NCBI GenBank assembly: GCA_039619475.1
Contig: CM077116.1
Location: 178,217,863 to 178,281,862 of the forward strand
Source of the DNA: Icerya purchasi
Lineage: Eukaryota; Arthropoda; Insecta; Hemiptera; Monophlebidae
Direction: 5' to 3'
DNA length: 64,000 nucleotides
The position numbers and the translations under genes are program-made. This document shows, piece by piece, positions 1-11,902 of the stretch. Under the pieces are notes generated by a model. That model saw only the letters and a program-made list of their open reading frames with translations, was not told the origin of the DNA and made no database searches. How positions within the stretch are numbered: position 1 is the stretch's first letter; every line of letters begins with the position of its first letter.

Positions 1-1025
1 TAGGATTTGAAGGAAAACCATTACTTAAATAACAGAAGTAGTATTTGGAACTGGAAATACCTATAGCCAGCCTCTTACCATGAAATGTGACGTTCCTCAA
101 GCAATAATTCTGACCCCCCAGCATTATTTCTGTATATGTAAGAAATGTACAAAAATCAATAAAATATGGGAAAATTTTTACTTATGTAGGTAATACAGTA
201 TTAATAGTAGCAGACAAAAATATTAATAATACCAAGTTGCACCTCCAAGAAGACTTGAACAATACATTTGGTTACACGATAAAGTACTACAGATAAAACA
301 CAGATAAAATCGAATTATTATAAATTAAACTAAGTAACCACTACAATTTTTACAATATACACATAATGTGTCATAGAGTGAGCTGTTTGCAAGCAAAAAA
401 TAGCAATTTATGTCAGTACATTAATATTGAAACAGTAAACAACTAAAAATATTTAGGAGTAAAAGTAAACAACTATTTTAATTGGAGGGACCATGTAAAT
501 TATTTGAATATAAAAATTAAAGAAACAATCCTATTGCTATATAAACTAAACCAATATATATCATATATCAATCAATAAAACGAAAATACTGCTTTATCAT
601 GCATTATGTTAGTGTCATTAAATTATGTAGTAATAACTTGGGGTAAAGCAAACAAAACTTAAATGGAACACATTATATATTTAAACAAAAGTACCTCACA
701 GGTATAGTGAAAAATAATACGGATAATTTATAAACAGATAGGAACATGTTAAAAAAATATAACATTTTGAACCCAAAATTATATCTCTACCAATTAATTG
801 TAATGGCAAGGATAAAAAAAAATAAAGGAATAAAAAATAAATTCAATACATTATAATATTAGGAAAATACAGCAGTATAAAAAAGTGAATTATAGTAATT
901 TAAACGAACATGATCATAACATTCAAATAAATATACTCCATAAATTATTAAACATATTACCCGAATATATCAAACAAGAAAGAAACTAACGTAGAAGCCG
1001 CTTAATCAAAAATATTTTGTTGTTC
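1..1025 (+). mobile_element. Decayed LINE (non-LTR) reverse-transcriptase tail
   Basis: Conceptual translation in shifting plus-strand frames gives the C-terminal half of a non-LTR reverse transcriptase. Near 90-115 is a damaged version of the VPQGS-LGP motif (reads DVPQAIILTP). Near 447-560 is the classic YLGV block (KYLGVKVNNYFNWRDHV), followed by thumb-like residues (LLLYKLNQYI). Near 640 is NLG/W, where family members read YG-W. Near 740-830 is KKYNILNPKLYLYQLIVM, and near 925-1015 ILHKLLNILPEYIKQE. This order matches the end of jockey/CR1-like ORF2 proteins. Multiple stops and frameshifts show it is dead. It is cut by the left window edge, and no poly-A was identified after 1025. The clade is not resolved. 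Confidence 0.75.
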
Positions 1026-2887
1026 TTCCTCTCAAAATCAGCTAACCATTTTCAACTCATATTCTCAGGATTTTTTCGAGAATCTAAGTTTGGTGGGTCC
1101 TGAATTAGGGACCTGAAATTAATTTAAGAAAATTAACTTTTTTTTGTAACTTCGGTCAGCAGAAGAGGAAAAACAATCCAAAAGATCGAAATTAATATTG
1201 ACTGGCGCTGCGAATTTGGATAGAAATCGTAAAATCGTATCAACTGGCACTCATCAACGGATACCTCAAAATTCACATGATTCGTAACATTAGCTCCCGA
1301 AACAAGGACAAAATAAACCGAAATTTCATCAGTTCATATTAATATTAACCATTATATCATTCTTACATTGAAGATAACATATATTGAAAAATTGCAAATT
1401 TATTTTATAGAAAAAGATATTATACGAGTACTATTATTTTTTTCCGTAAATCGAAATAATTTTTCGCAAAAATAAAAGCAGACTTTGAAAATTACTGAGA
1501 AAATTTGGTGACCTAAAACGGCCACAACATGAAAATACCAACCAAAATCTTAAGATATACATACAATTTTCTCTGCAGTAAACACAAAAAATAGTTTCTT
1601 AAAATTATGAAAAGAATCAAGAGAGCATAGAAGCACAATTTAAAAAAGAAAATCTTTTGCAACTAAAAAAAATTGTGAAATATTAAAAATAAAGTTCTAC
1701 AACTCGAAATAAAATTAAAAATTCGCTCATCAAGTTGCTTTAAACTTTTTTATCCAAAATATATATTTTTTGTCTTTAAAACTATTATTAATATTTAGCG
1801 AGAAATAATTTTATTTAATATTGGTAACACCTTTTTAATATATTATTAAACATTGTGTATGGAAATATATTTTATTTACTTCAGTCAGAAAACCCTCTTT
1901 TTTGAAATCTAAACAAAAAAAATACAACAAAAGTATAAAAAAGAATTGTTATGCTTAAAATGAAAAAAGTCCCCATACCTTATAATTTTGTTTTCAAATC
2001 TTTCAGATGTATTGGTCGCTGAATTTTTTTTACAAGCTTGCAGCACCATGTTCTAAAGTTTGTATTGTTTGCCTTTCATCTCCAGTTATATTGCAACAAT
2101 TGCTCATTAAATAGCATCTCTTTGTTTATTTATTCTATCCTCCATCATATATATGTTGTAACGGTTCTTGTCGTTCACTTTGGTCCACAGGGATGCCAAC
2201 CACGAGGTTTTAAGCTCGTGGGTTTGATTTATTTAGATTTTATTTAAATTTATCGGAGAATATTTCTTATTATTATTATGAAAGGAAAACTATTTACTGA
2301 AATTTGATTAAAAAAACGATATATTAAGAAAAGCTCACACCTATCTTTCGGGACCGGTCGACCGCTGAAAAAACACAAAATTTATATCGAAAATAACGAT
2401 TAAACAGTTAGGCACGGTAATAAGAAATTATAATATTAAACACTACGTATCACTATTGTCGGTGTTTATCCGGGATCCGTAGGTTGGTGATACGGCGGTC
2501 AATCGGCACGGAGAAATCGGACTCAACGTCGTGTTATTTTTCTGGACTTTTGATTGTTTTCGATTTTTTTTTTTACGGTAGCGAATCTCAAATTATATTT
2601 ACGGAATCAAAATCACAACTGGTTTATTACGTTGATAGAAACGTGAAAAAACTTCCGAGCAACGAACAACTTCTTAGCAGAGGTAGACAAAAGACTCCTT
2701 TTCTGAGCACAGGTAAAAAAACCAAAATTCTTCACAAAAAAAACGGAACTGATCTTTTTCTAAAAAATCGTTTTTGACCACTCTACATTTCTCCCGCTTT
2801 TCCGTTTTCCACCCCGGCACGCGACCGAATCAGATCGATTATTTCTTCCTTGGTCCCTGGTGATTGGCCACTCCACCGACAATAGTT
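1026..2887. other. Non-coding stretch, no gene recognised
   Basis: AT-rich DNA with short poly-T runs. A patch around 2340-2550 and 2790-2887 is richer in GC and CpG than its surroundings. The two open frames here (2038-2247 and 2484-2777) have low-complexity translations and no recognisable domain. The stretch lies downstream of the minus-strand F-box/LRR gene and may include its 3' UTR, but no convincing polyadenylation signal was found. Confidence 0.5.
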
Positions 2888-3109
2888 TCAGGCACGCGCG
2901 CATTCGCCCTCGCACCAATTATTCCAAATTATGTCTATTTTATTTTTGTTTTTCAGAAATATATACACCCCATGTAATGGACACATTACAATGTATATAA
3001 ACTTCAGCCTCAGACAGCCTTTGAAAAATTTGTCATTAAAAGATTCGATAAGATCATCGTGCAAACCATAAAATATAACTCGTTGTGGAATTAAACGCCT
3101 TGAAACCAA
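2888..3109 (-). CDS. Candidate last exon of the F-box/LRR gene
   Basis: Minus-strand open frame ending in TGA at 2890-2888. From TTG at 3109 it is in phase 0 with the proposed donor of the upstream exon at 3523. The translation contains a leucine-rich-repeat-like segment (VIFYGLHDDLIESF, then FFKGCLRLKFIYIVMC) resembling the D-F--L---CP-LK-I-L pattern of F-box/LRR proteins. The acceptor proposed here (…CTAAAAAAG) lacks a good pyrimidine tract. Better acceptors (…TTTACAG, …CTTTCAG) lie 30-60 bases upstream but lead to early stops in phase 0. The exon is plausible by repeat pattern and position; the boundary is uncertain. It could instead be a chance frame. Confidence 0.35.
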   Translation of the reverse strand: MVSRRLIPQRVIFYGLHDDLIESFNDKFFKGCLRLKFIYIVMCPLHGVYIFLKNKNKIDIIWNNWCEGECARA

Positions 3110-3523
3110 CTTTTTTAGAATATTTACCAAAATTATATTACTGAAAGAGTGGTAAAATCATCTGTAAATCATTAAAACCGATTTACCTTAATCGTTCTTG
3201 CCTACAACAAATTTCATGGTTTTTTTTCCTCCTTAAAAGAGAACAGTTCAATCGCCACAAAGTTATCACAACTTGCAATAAGAAACTTGATTTACAATGC
3301 CTCCTCGATAGCTATATACACAAAATTGTGCTGCCCCCTTCAAAAAAAAAAAGAACAACTAAAAAACTGCTTTTTTAAAATACGCTTCAACAGTGAACGC
3401 ACATAACTCACCAGTCCAGAACACTGTCAACTGAAACGGTGTCATGTCTATAATAAAAGGAGATGTAACACACGCTTTTAAAGACTAGCTAATGAAAATT
3501 AAAAAACAACATTTAACAATTAC

Positions 3524-4717
3524 CATATGTGTCACAATCAAACATAAAATTTGATCTGTAGTGCCCCTACGATGATTTTGTAACTGCAAAGTGGTTACAT
3601 TCTTATTGTTATTTAATACGTTAACTAAATCGTGGAACTTGAAATAGTGAACGTTCAATACTAATTTCTTCATATTAAGATTTGTGATATTAAAATATAT
3701 ACCATCACTTCTTTGTATTTCCGAGGCCTCTAATTCCTGTAGTGATTGAGTAGCAGCTACGCAGGACACCCCTTCCACAGTAATCTGTGAACAGGCATTT
3801 ATATGCAACTTTGTCAAAGTACTTGATAAAACTTCCGCGATGGTTTTTAACGTTCTATCATTACATCTGGTTTTACTTAAGTATAGCTCTTGTAATTGAT
3901 TTTGTTTACGTATAATATATTCTAATGATTCCCCGCGTAACTCGGTACATCCACATAATGATAATACTTCTAAACGAGCAAACTGAACATCCGATAATAC
4001 TTTTAAACAACGATCGTCGATCTTTGTATCCGATAAATTTATAATTCGGATGCGTCCCGAGTTATTATCTTTTCGTAAAAAATGTAACACATTGCGAAAA
4101 TGTAAAATCTGGGTCGAATTAAAAACGTAATTTTCTTCTTCTTCAGAGATACCAATAATTCCCGGATAAAATCTCATTAATACTGCATGATTGAAATTAA
4201 GCCACGTATATCGTAAATCAAGATTCTGTAAATTAGGCGCTATTTGTGTACATTTATTGAATATATCATCAGTTATATATTTGCAACCAAATGAAAAAAT
4301 TCTTAGAGATGTTAACCGAATGGGTTCTGTTAATTCGAAGTCGTAAAAATCCGTACATTCTTCCAACATCAATTTTTCTAAGCCGGTACACCTTTTTAAA
4401 ATTTTTTTAAAACAACCCATACTTATTCCACAGAATGAAAATGAAAGTGAACGAATGAACATACCCTGTTGATCCAAAATCTGATTCAGTTCATCATTTA
4501 TTAGCGAATATATGAAAGTGAAATGGTAAAATTTTCGGTTTAACGCGTTCTTTAAATAGACGGTTAAGTGATTCGGGTTATACAAACAACCATCAAATAT
4601 AAATTGTTCTTTATCTATTAAAACAGCTCTCATAGAAGCGTTGTAAAATTTTTTGCACGTCAACCTGATACTTTTCAAATCGAAATGATCCAAATGTGTA
4701 AAAACAATCGTTAAAAC
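3524..4717 (-). CDS. F-box/leucine-rich-repeat protein, exon 2 (main exon)
   Basis: Main coding exon of an F-box/LRR protein, a family that usually supplies the substrate-recognition subunit of SCF (Skp1-Cullin-F-box) ubiquitin ligases. The exon starts in phase 0 after the acceptor ...CTGTTTTAG and opens with VLTIVFTHLDHFDLKS, the second half of an F-box. The first half is on exon 1. About 398 residues follow. They carry roughly eight degenerate LRRs, visible as repeated L--L-L--C / LTD-type units (LEKLMLEECTDF, LQNLDLRYTW, LEVLSLCGCTELRGESL, LQELYLSKTRCNDRTL, LTKLHINACSQITVEGV). The frame stays open past 3524 to a TAA near 3485, but a donor ATG|GTAATT at 3523 fits better than the hydrophobic tail that read-through would add. 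No stops or frameshifts, so it looks intact. The exact FBXL orthologue is not identified and the substrate is unknown. Confidence 0.85.
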
Positions 4718-5843
4718 CTAAAACAGGTATTTATACAACACAATTAATACACTTTCATATAGTCTTGTACCTCCTCTATATAGATATTTTTTTACACTAC
4801 AAAAACATAGACAATACAATAAAAATTAGACAAAAAAGGATACAAATACCTACTGAAAGTGTACTTTTAAAGACGGATTAGAAAAAGGAATAAACATTCA
4901 ATTTAAAAAGAATAGCGGCAACTCGTATATTATTATTATACGAGGTAGTTTGAAAAACTGTACACGTTTTTTATAATGCTGCTATAAAAACGAACGGTAT
5001 GAAGATATTTTTTCTTTTTTCTTTTAAAATAAAATAAAAAGGACAAAATAATGGTACTGTGGGGGAATATACGATTAGAACGATGATTGTCAACAAAAGT
5101 TTTGTCGTTTACAAAGCAAGCAAAAAGTTCTATTAATATCTAATATACCGCATAAGATGGGAAACATTTTATAATAGCCTATAGTAAAGTAGCAGATCAG
5201 TGCCCCCAGTTCGCAATGCCTTTTTTAGTTCATATTCTTACGTAAAATGTTGTCAATGTTTAGTTCAATTGTTATACGAAGAATTATGGATAAATTTATT
5301 TTATATCTTACTAAAAATTTTCAAAAAATACAAATTTGTAATTTTTGGGTTTTATAAAATTTCAAATTCAATGTTAATAATTATATATTTAACACTATTT
5401 CTGTATATCGATTTTAAAATATTTAGTGTAATTATTTACTTTCAATTAAAAAAAAAGTTGTTATAAATTTATAATAAATTTATTTTATTATTAAAAAATT
5501 GATTTTTTAAATTAAAAATAATCCATGAAATAAAGAGAATGTTCTTATTCATAGTTCGTGTTAATTTACACACTATGAATTAAACCAAAAACGAACGAAT
5601 TAAAATTTCGGCTAAAAATGAACTGGGGGAACTCATATGCCCGCTTAATTGATTTATTAACCAATTTCAATTATCTTTTACAATAATAAGACCTGCATAA
5701 AAAGATTTATCGTTCTGCTTAAATAATAGCTATCCGTTTGTAGAAAGTATGTAAGGGGTGCGATTTCAAGTACTGAAATTTTCACAAACGAAAAACAATT
5801 ATATTTTTAACAAAACCATTATGTACACATAATATATATGTAC
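4718..5843 (-). other. Intron 1 of the F-box/LRR gene
   Basis: On the minus strand it begins with donor GAG|GTACAT at 5843 and ends with acceptor CTGTTTTAG at 4718, phase 0. It is AT-rich. The plus-strand open frame at 5200-5466 inside it is low-complexity and is not regarded as a gene. Confidence 0.75.
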
Positions 5844-5882
5844 CTCTTCTGGTAATTCAACTAACGGTGAAGTTTTCGCCAT
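5844..5882 (-). CDS. F-box/LRR protein, exon 1 (start codon)
   Basis: Thirteen codons, MAKTSPLVELPEE, ending at donor GAG|GTACAT. Joined in phase 0 to exon 2 they give LPEEVLTIVFTHLDHFDL, which matches the F-box consensus (LP-E-L--IF--L---DL). The joined sequence then continues through exon 2 with IRLTCKKFY, the usual C-K-F/W end of the domain. The start ATG at 5882 has a favourable context (CTGAAATGG, with A at -3 and G at +4). The F-box would occupy residues about 9-40, the normal N-terminal position. The exon is too short to be found by ORF length and was recognised by the domain it completes. Confidence 0.85.
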
Positions 5883-6996
5883 TTCAGTTGTAAATTATAA
5901 AATTTAAAATTTCACAAATATATTAAAAAACCCTTAAGGTCTGAAAAAAAAAAACAAGAACAAAACAATACTAAAAACTTCACTTCTAATATTAAAATAT
6001 TAACAATTACGGACGATATACGATGCTCATACACGTTATGTGACAATCAGGTGAGTGTTCATCAATCCTGACCTCAATTAAATTGAACCGCACATCATTA
6101 CTCAAAATTCACTTTGACCCGCACTTAGTTTTAAAAACGACCGAAATACATTTTGTGGTATGGCTCATTAGACAAAAACAAAACACAAATATAATTCTGG
6201 GAAAAACTATTCTTTTTTATTAGAATTTTTCAATGATGTTACAGCGTTCGTAATTGAACGTACAATTTGAAATAGGTTACATTTAAATAGCACCATAAGT
6301 TGATAACTTCTAATATTATTTGTCTTCACATTATAACAAAGAAGCGACTAAAATGTACCGCTTTAGGGAGTAACCGATTTTAAGCGTGAAAATATACCAA
6401 AAACGCAAACAGATTTGCAGCCAAAACCACTAGTTTCGAATTGCCACACAAGAACAAGCATTCACGATAGAACATAATCAACTACTTTTTAGTGTTTTTT
6501 GTATAATATTATAAACATACAAATATGCCAAACAAGTTTTCCAATATTTATCGGATTGGTATATTTTGTTTTTAGTTTATTTGTGTCTTGGTTTGAATAT
6601 TATTAAAAGTAAATTTTTAATTTTACTACTTCCATTGAATAATGTAATTTAACAGATCATGATAAAATCGAATTTTCTAGCATTACAATAAGTTTTACGA
6701 CTGTAAATTATAGTTTTTGTTTTTTATCCATTTTTATGATTCTAATGCAATTACCGGAAATTAGATAAATTTTAATTTGGTTCTATTAAAATAAATATAA
6801 ACAGTAAATAATAAATTGCTCAAGACTTAACAGTCAAAATAATTAATTAAAAATATCGTATGAAAAAAAACAAAAAAAGTGGTACTATCGTGTCCAATAG
6901 CAAATCTGTTTTCGAGGCTAGCGCTAAAATGCTTAATCGAATGTAACCCGATTTTGAGTATTAGTTCACAGCATTGGTAATCGAATGGGAAAGATT
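5883..6996. other. Upstream region of the F-box/LRR gene
   Basis: AT-rich sequence directly upstream of the minus-strand start codon. It should hold the 5' UTR and promoter of that gene. No TATA box at a convincing distance was seen, and there are no coding features. Confidence 0.4.
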
Positions 6997-7190
6997 TCCA
7001 TCATTTTGATTTATATATTAATAGTTTAAATAAACGAACTACTGTATAAACACATTAATAAAAATTACATATGTTATTGATTATACTCATAACAAAAAAT
7101 TTTGCATGAAATATTAATGAAGTACATAGACTTTTTCAGTTCTTATGGGGGGGGGGTTAACCCCTGAAACCCACCCCGTGGACACGGCCT
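6997..7190. repeat. Dispersed repeat with G-tract, copy 1
   Basis: The stretch from ATTTTGATTTATATATTAATAG to about 7135 is repeated, with few differences, at about 10,438-10,565. Both contain ATTAATAAAAATTACATATG and TTATTGATTATAC. Here it continues into a G-tract block (TTCTTATGGGGGGGGGGTTAACCCC) and then GGACACGGCC. A diverged form of the G-tract block reappears at about 11,258-11,295. It is an interspersed repeat of unknown type; no coding capacity is visible. Confidence 0.6.
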
Positions 7191-7301
7191 TACTTATGTG
7201 TATTAAATTCTATAATAAAGTTTTATTTTAAATTAATTTTATATATAAGTAACACATTTATTATCATTATTGCAATCATATAAAAATAAATATAAATATA
7301 A

Positions 7302-7337
7302 ATATATATATATATATATGTATATACATACATATAT
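7302..7337. repeat. AT-dinucleotide microsatellite
   Basis: Runs of (AT)n followed by TGTATATACATACATATATA; a simple-sequence tract. Confidence 0.9.
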
Positions 7338-7849
7338 ACTGAGGAACAATATTTCATACAAAGTAAAATACATTTTTGAAATTATGATTTAAAAACTCAC
7401 TAACAGACTAAATATATAATATATCGCATTGTGAATATCTATCTATAGAGTGGTGTGCACACATACTTATTACATGTATATATATGAGAATGCTTATAAA
7501 CTACATATACTATACAAAGTACTATGGTATAAATACTTAACTATACATTTACTCATTTTGGTATATTATTAGACCCAGGCGGACACTTATACATACTTAC
7601 ACATACACACAAAAAAGAGAAGTGGTGTCTAGAAGGGGATACCTAGTAGGAACGAAGTTCCTTTCACTTTTTGATAGATATACAAGTATCAAGTCATTTA
7701 TAAAATATATGATAAAAAATGACACAGTATATAAATCCCGTATGAATTAATTAAAACAAAAACAATAAATAAATTATCAGACTCATTGAAATGTGCTAAC
7801 GTCGCACAAAAAACCGCACCAATTTTCAAATTCAATAAAATGTACACAT

Positions 7850-8045
7850 GTTTAGAATTGGGCTTTTACAGCTGACCGTGTACGATGCTTGCTGCTCGGA
7901 TCTTGATACTTGCTCGCGCACACATACCAACACACACCCGTATATAATAGAAAGGGTCAGAGGGAAGGTCGCCTGCCTGACGGCCTACAGCGCGGCCAGT
8001 TTACTCCTACTGATAAGCTGCATGTAACATGTAATGTGTAACAAA
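7850..8045. promoter_or_regulatory. GC-richer patch with TATA-like box
   Basis: A roughly 200-bp island clearly richer in GC and CpG than its neighbours, with ACACACCCGTATATAATAG and then AGGGTCAGAGGGAAGG. It lies about 2 kb upstream of the minus-strand F-box gene. It could be a promoter, an upstream 5' UTR exon or the GC-rich end of a decayed transposon. No further evidence separates these. Confidence 0.2.
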
Positions 8046-10436
8046 AATATTTCCCTACCGTGCGATAATAAGTTTCACTTCAAAAATAACAATGTTTGAG
8101 GAGTTATATTATGCAATTAAAATCCATTAATGTTTTTACTTTTCAGTTATTGTAAAATGAAAAAATTTAATACTCAATCTTTTATCATATAATCAAAAAT
8201 CAATGCTAGAAGCAAGCAAATATTGAATAAATCTATTTCAGACTTGTTCATAACCTGTAAACTTAATTTATATGACTGGGGTTAGAGTGGAGTATATGAG
8301 TATACTAACTTCACACACCAACTCTATTCTACCATTTTTAGTCGAGTTATGCCTGCACATGCTTTACTTCTCTGCTTACTATTTTTAGAAGTCTATTTAC
8401 AATTTTCTTCCTTTCAAATCAAAATATCATAATGAGCAATCTGTGGCTATTGTAAGAAAAGTCTTGTTAAATATAAGTGAAATTCTGTTGAAAATAATTG
8501 ATGATGCTTAGAAAAAGTAAGATATGGGTAAAGAACTAGATAAGAAGGAGAAATAGCTAAGAATCATCAGCAATGTCATTAAAAAAAAATGGCTGTGGAA
8601 AATACACAGGAGTGCATATTGTATTTAAGGACGATACCAGAAAATTGGATAGTATTTCACAAAAGCATTCCAGAAATAAAACAAAAGAAGATACTATAAT
8701 GAAAAATATATTAACTACAAAATTGAGATCAGAAGTAATGTTAAACTTTTTAACTGCTGGAAATAGTTATAGAACACTATGAGTATAACATTGTTTTACA
8801 ATTTATAAATCAATTATATCAAAGTTTATTCTGGAAGTTTATGATGCCATATACAAATTTCTCAATCATTTCAAAAGTAAATAGTAAATCTATATATTAA
8901 TATGTGAAGAAAAAACTTTGTACTCCTTCTTAAGCACATTGCATGCACGGAGGAGTGTGAGATTTGACATAGTTAAAGTATATATAAAGAAGAAGTGCAG
9001 AAATATCAAATTTATGTACAATATGCGTTACAAATACATTAAATTAAATAAAATAAAACATTCATCGTTTACGTTCATACACTATAATAAATTAGTGGAA
9101 TGAATGATTTGTGCTTGATTTAATCTCCCTGTAGTGAAAACCACTGCAGGAGGGAGTTTATTTATAAACACACTAAGCATTTCAGTTACATACCTGTAGC
9201 GTCCCTTCTATTAACTGATGTATTTATCTATTTCTTTTATTTTATTATTCCTTTCTTAAATACAAGAGAAAGGAGAAAATCTATATTTAAAACTCACATG
9301 TATACATTTTCTCAGGTGAAATTGGCTTAATTCATATGTGATTTACATGTATTGCAATAACAAATGAAAAACCCAAACAACAGCTTACAATGAAAAAAAC
9401 AGCTGTTGTATTTCATGTGACCCAATACTTGCACACTATTGGTTTCATGCTCCAATACATAAGCACGTATTTTACAGCTATGTATGTATACAGTTAAACA
9501 GTACAATAGATACAATAGATGGATGATATGAAAACTGATGACTTAGTCCTCTTCAAAATGTGTTCTCTTCTGAAAATGCAGAATATACATCTGAAATGAT
9601 GCCATCTCTGTATAAGGCATAATTAGAAATATAAGCTATAATGCCCCCTTTAAAAAAAAACAAACTTAACTTTAATATAAAATTACCAGAGGGAGTAGGA
9701 AGAAAAGTGACAGAAATTTGGCCTCCACTTTGAGGAACGATATCGATACTGAAAGGTGAGATGGAATTTATTAGTCTTGCAAAGGCTGAATGATGATAAT
9801 AGCCCATGTTCTTATTGGCAGAGTCATTTTTGACATGAACAATGTAAGGCCCTGTATGGTCATTGGCAATAAAGTATTACTATTATTATTATCATTACTT
9901 TTGCTGGACGGTTTGGATAAACTGGGTTGAAATAAGATCAGATCTTTGTGAGGGACTGGCAAAACTGATAAAATGGGCTTGGATAGTTTGCACTTTGTGA
10001 AAGCTCAGGAGATTTAAAGTCATTTTTGACATATAAGTATCCTTGAAGGCGGCCGCCAGGCAACCCCCACTAGACAAGTTCATTGTTTAAATAAAATTAA
10101 AAGTAAAAAAAAAAGAAATAATTGAAGACTGTGGAGAACCACAATGGGGAAAAAAGAGAAAATGAGAGAGAAAAAAAAACAAACTGTAAAAAAATGGTAA
10201 ATAGACAAAAAAGTTGAAACTAAATATATCAAAGTAAAATTAAAACATTCTAGCTGATTTGGTGATAATAGCTGTACAGTTGACAGTGTGAATGTGAAAA
10301 AACAAGAATAATACAAATTCCCGGAGCTTATTTTTGTATTTTCCGGGGGGAGGGGAGTTTTGAAAATTTGCTTCACATATTTATTTTATAAATAACAATA
10401 CAACTTTTCACTAATATTCATACTATTAATAATTTT
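8046..10436. other. Intergenic stretch, no gene recognised
   Basis: AT-rich. Short open frames at 8573-8782, 9327-9515 and 9553-10,376 have no domains, and the minus-strand ones are poly-F/L translations of poly-A/G tracts. A small GC-rich block (GGCGGCCGCCAGGCAACCCCC) lies near 10,050 and the phrase GTCATTTTTGACAT recurs at about 9825 and 10,018, suggesting old repeat DNA. Confidence 0.5.
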
Positions 10437-10570
10437 TACCATTTTGATTTATCTATTAATAATTTACATAAATGAATTACTGTATGAACATTAATAAAAA
10501 TTACATATGTTATTGATTATACACGTAATATAAAATTTTGCATAAAATATTGATGAAGTACTTAAAAATA
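10437..10570. repeat. Dispersed repeat, copy 2 (left part)
   Basis: Closely matches 6997-7135 (ATTTTGATTTATCTATTAAT, then ATTAATAAAAATTACATATG, then ATATTGATGAAGTAC). The G-tract part that follows directly in copy 1 is found here only after about 690 bp, at 11,258. This is consistent with later insertion of the element at about 10,605-11,175. Confidence 0.6.
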
Positions 10571-10604
10571 TACAGCATTTTTTTTTTTCTTCTAAAGGTA
10601 AGAC

Positions 10605-11175
10605 CTAGTTTACACGGTGCGAGATACTAACCCAAAAATTGACAGTAGCTGACGTCACAAACTCGCCTCAAATATAGGACGAGTTACTGTTATGTTTACA
10701 CGATAAAAGTAACTGTTATTTCATTACAGTACATGTGTCATGCCTAACATGTCGGAACAGCGGAAAATTATAGCTATATAAAATAATACGATCGTTTTCA
10801 TTGATTTTACTTCAAGAATTAAACCGAATAACGGGAAAAAAGAAACAGAAAAAGAAACGGATTTCCACAAAATTTTCTTTGTTTCTGTATAAAGTAGTAA
10901 ATTTCACATGATCATCGCTACTCCAGCGTTCACATATTTTAAACTTACTTTTCTTAGCATAAAATTTGAACTAAATCGAATGTAAACATGAAATTGTAAA
11001 CAAAACCACGTGACTGAATGAGGCGAGTGGATAGTAAAACAAAACATTCTGAATTGACTTCGTGACAGTAGCTGACCTGATAGCTACTCGTATAAAGTGT
11101 TCATTTGATAATAGTTGTTGCAGTACAGTAACTGACATTGTCAACTTGCTCTCCAACTGGTAACGTGTAAACCAG
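10605..11175. mobile_element. Candidate MITE with GTTTACAC inverted ends
   Basis: The left end reads CCTAGTTTACACGGTGCGAG and the right end, reverse-complemented, reads GGGCTGGTTTACACGTTACC. The ends therefore share an imperfect inverted repeat centred on GTTTACACG. TAAG borders both sides and could be a target duplication. Subterminal motifs (GACAGTAGCTGA on the left; GTCAGCTACTGTCA as read inward from the right) also pair. No transposase frame is present. Superfamily unknown; the terminal bases are approximate. Confidence 0.4.
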
Positions 11176-11244
11176 CCCTAAGAACACCCTAAAAAATCAT
11201 TAATATTTATTTTTAATTTTTAATTTTTTTCAGATTTTTTCGTA

Positions 11245-11350
11245 TTTACAATACCTATTTCAGTTCTCATGCGGGAGGGGGGGGGGTTAACTCTCAAAAT
11301 TGTAAATTTCATTCTACTTGTTAAATTTAAAATTTTAATTAAGAACAACA
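11245..11350. repeat. Dispersed repeat, copy 2 (right part)
   Basis: TTTCAGTTCTCATGCGGGAG followed by a G-tract and TTAACTC resembles the 7130-7165 block (TTTCAGTTCTTATGGGG...TTAACCC). Read with 10,437-10,570 it looks like the other half of an interrupted repeat copy. Confidence 0.45.
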
Positions 11351-11846
11351 TTTTATGAAGTACATTTTAGAGTATAGTTTTTTTGTTTTGTTTTTATTTT
11401 TTTTTTGTATATAAAACATGTTTTAATTTGCTTACAAGAAAAAAATTGTATTTATCGATTATATTCATTTTATAATTCATAAAATACAATCTATTTAATT
11501 TTATTATGTTTATTAGTTATTTTTAAGTGTAGTTTTAATAAAAAAAATAATGCACATATGTAGTTCTTCTTTGTTTATATGCAATGTGTTGCGTACGATA
11601 TTTTAGTTTACTTTACTTAATGACACTGCTGTTGCTAAGGAAACAATAATGTTAACCTTTGTGCGCAAAAGATATAATCTCCGTACTTATTAATTGTCAG
11701 CTGATTTCGCGTCCATTTGCTTTGCGATTTTGGGGGGTTTAACTTGAAAATTTAATTCAAGGTCGGGTTTTAATGCTTCGTTTTTCGAATTTTCAAGTTT
11801 CTTTGTTGACATGCTCATAGTATATAACATTTAAACATTGGTACTA

Positions 11847-11902
11847 ATGAGCTCAGGTGAATCAAATGATATCTACTATGTTGATTTCAATCAAGATTGC
11901 AC
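11847..11902 (+). CDS. Atg18a: Atg18a/WIPI2-like autophagy protein, exon 1
   Basis: First coding exon of a WIPI/PROPPIN family protein. These seven-bladed beta-propellers bind PI3P on nascent autophagosomal membranes and recruit the Atg16 complex. Eighteen codons plus two bases run from ATG at 11,847 to the strong donor AC|GTAAGT at 11,903. The translation ends YYVDFNQDC(T), matching the first beta-strand of WIPI2/Atg18a proteins, where the family reads F-NFNQD-TSLAVG. Joining to 56,606 completes the Thr codon and continues SLAVGTKTGYKLFSL. The splice phase, the donor and acceptor consensus and the continuous family motif across the junction all agree. The ATG context is moderate (CTAATGA). 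The remaining exons lie beyond the window. Atg18a rather than another WIPI paralogue is inferred from the motif alone. Confidence 0.85.

Noticed and set aside
2157..2885. Solo LTR (TGTAACGG start, TTTCA end)
   Set aside because: No flanking duplication, no primer-binding site and no second LTR or gag/pol; the match is only to a few terminal bases.
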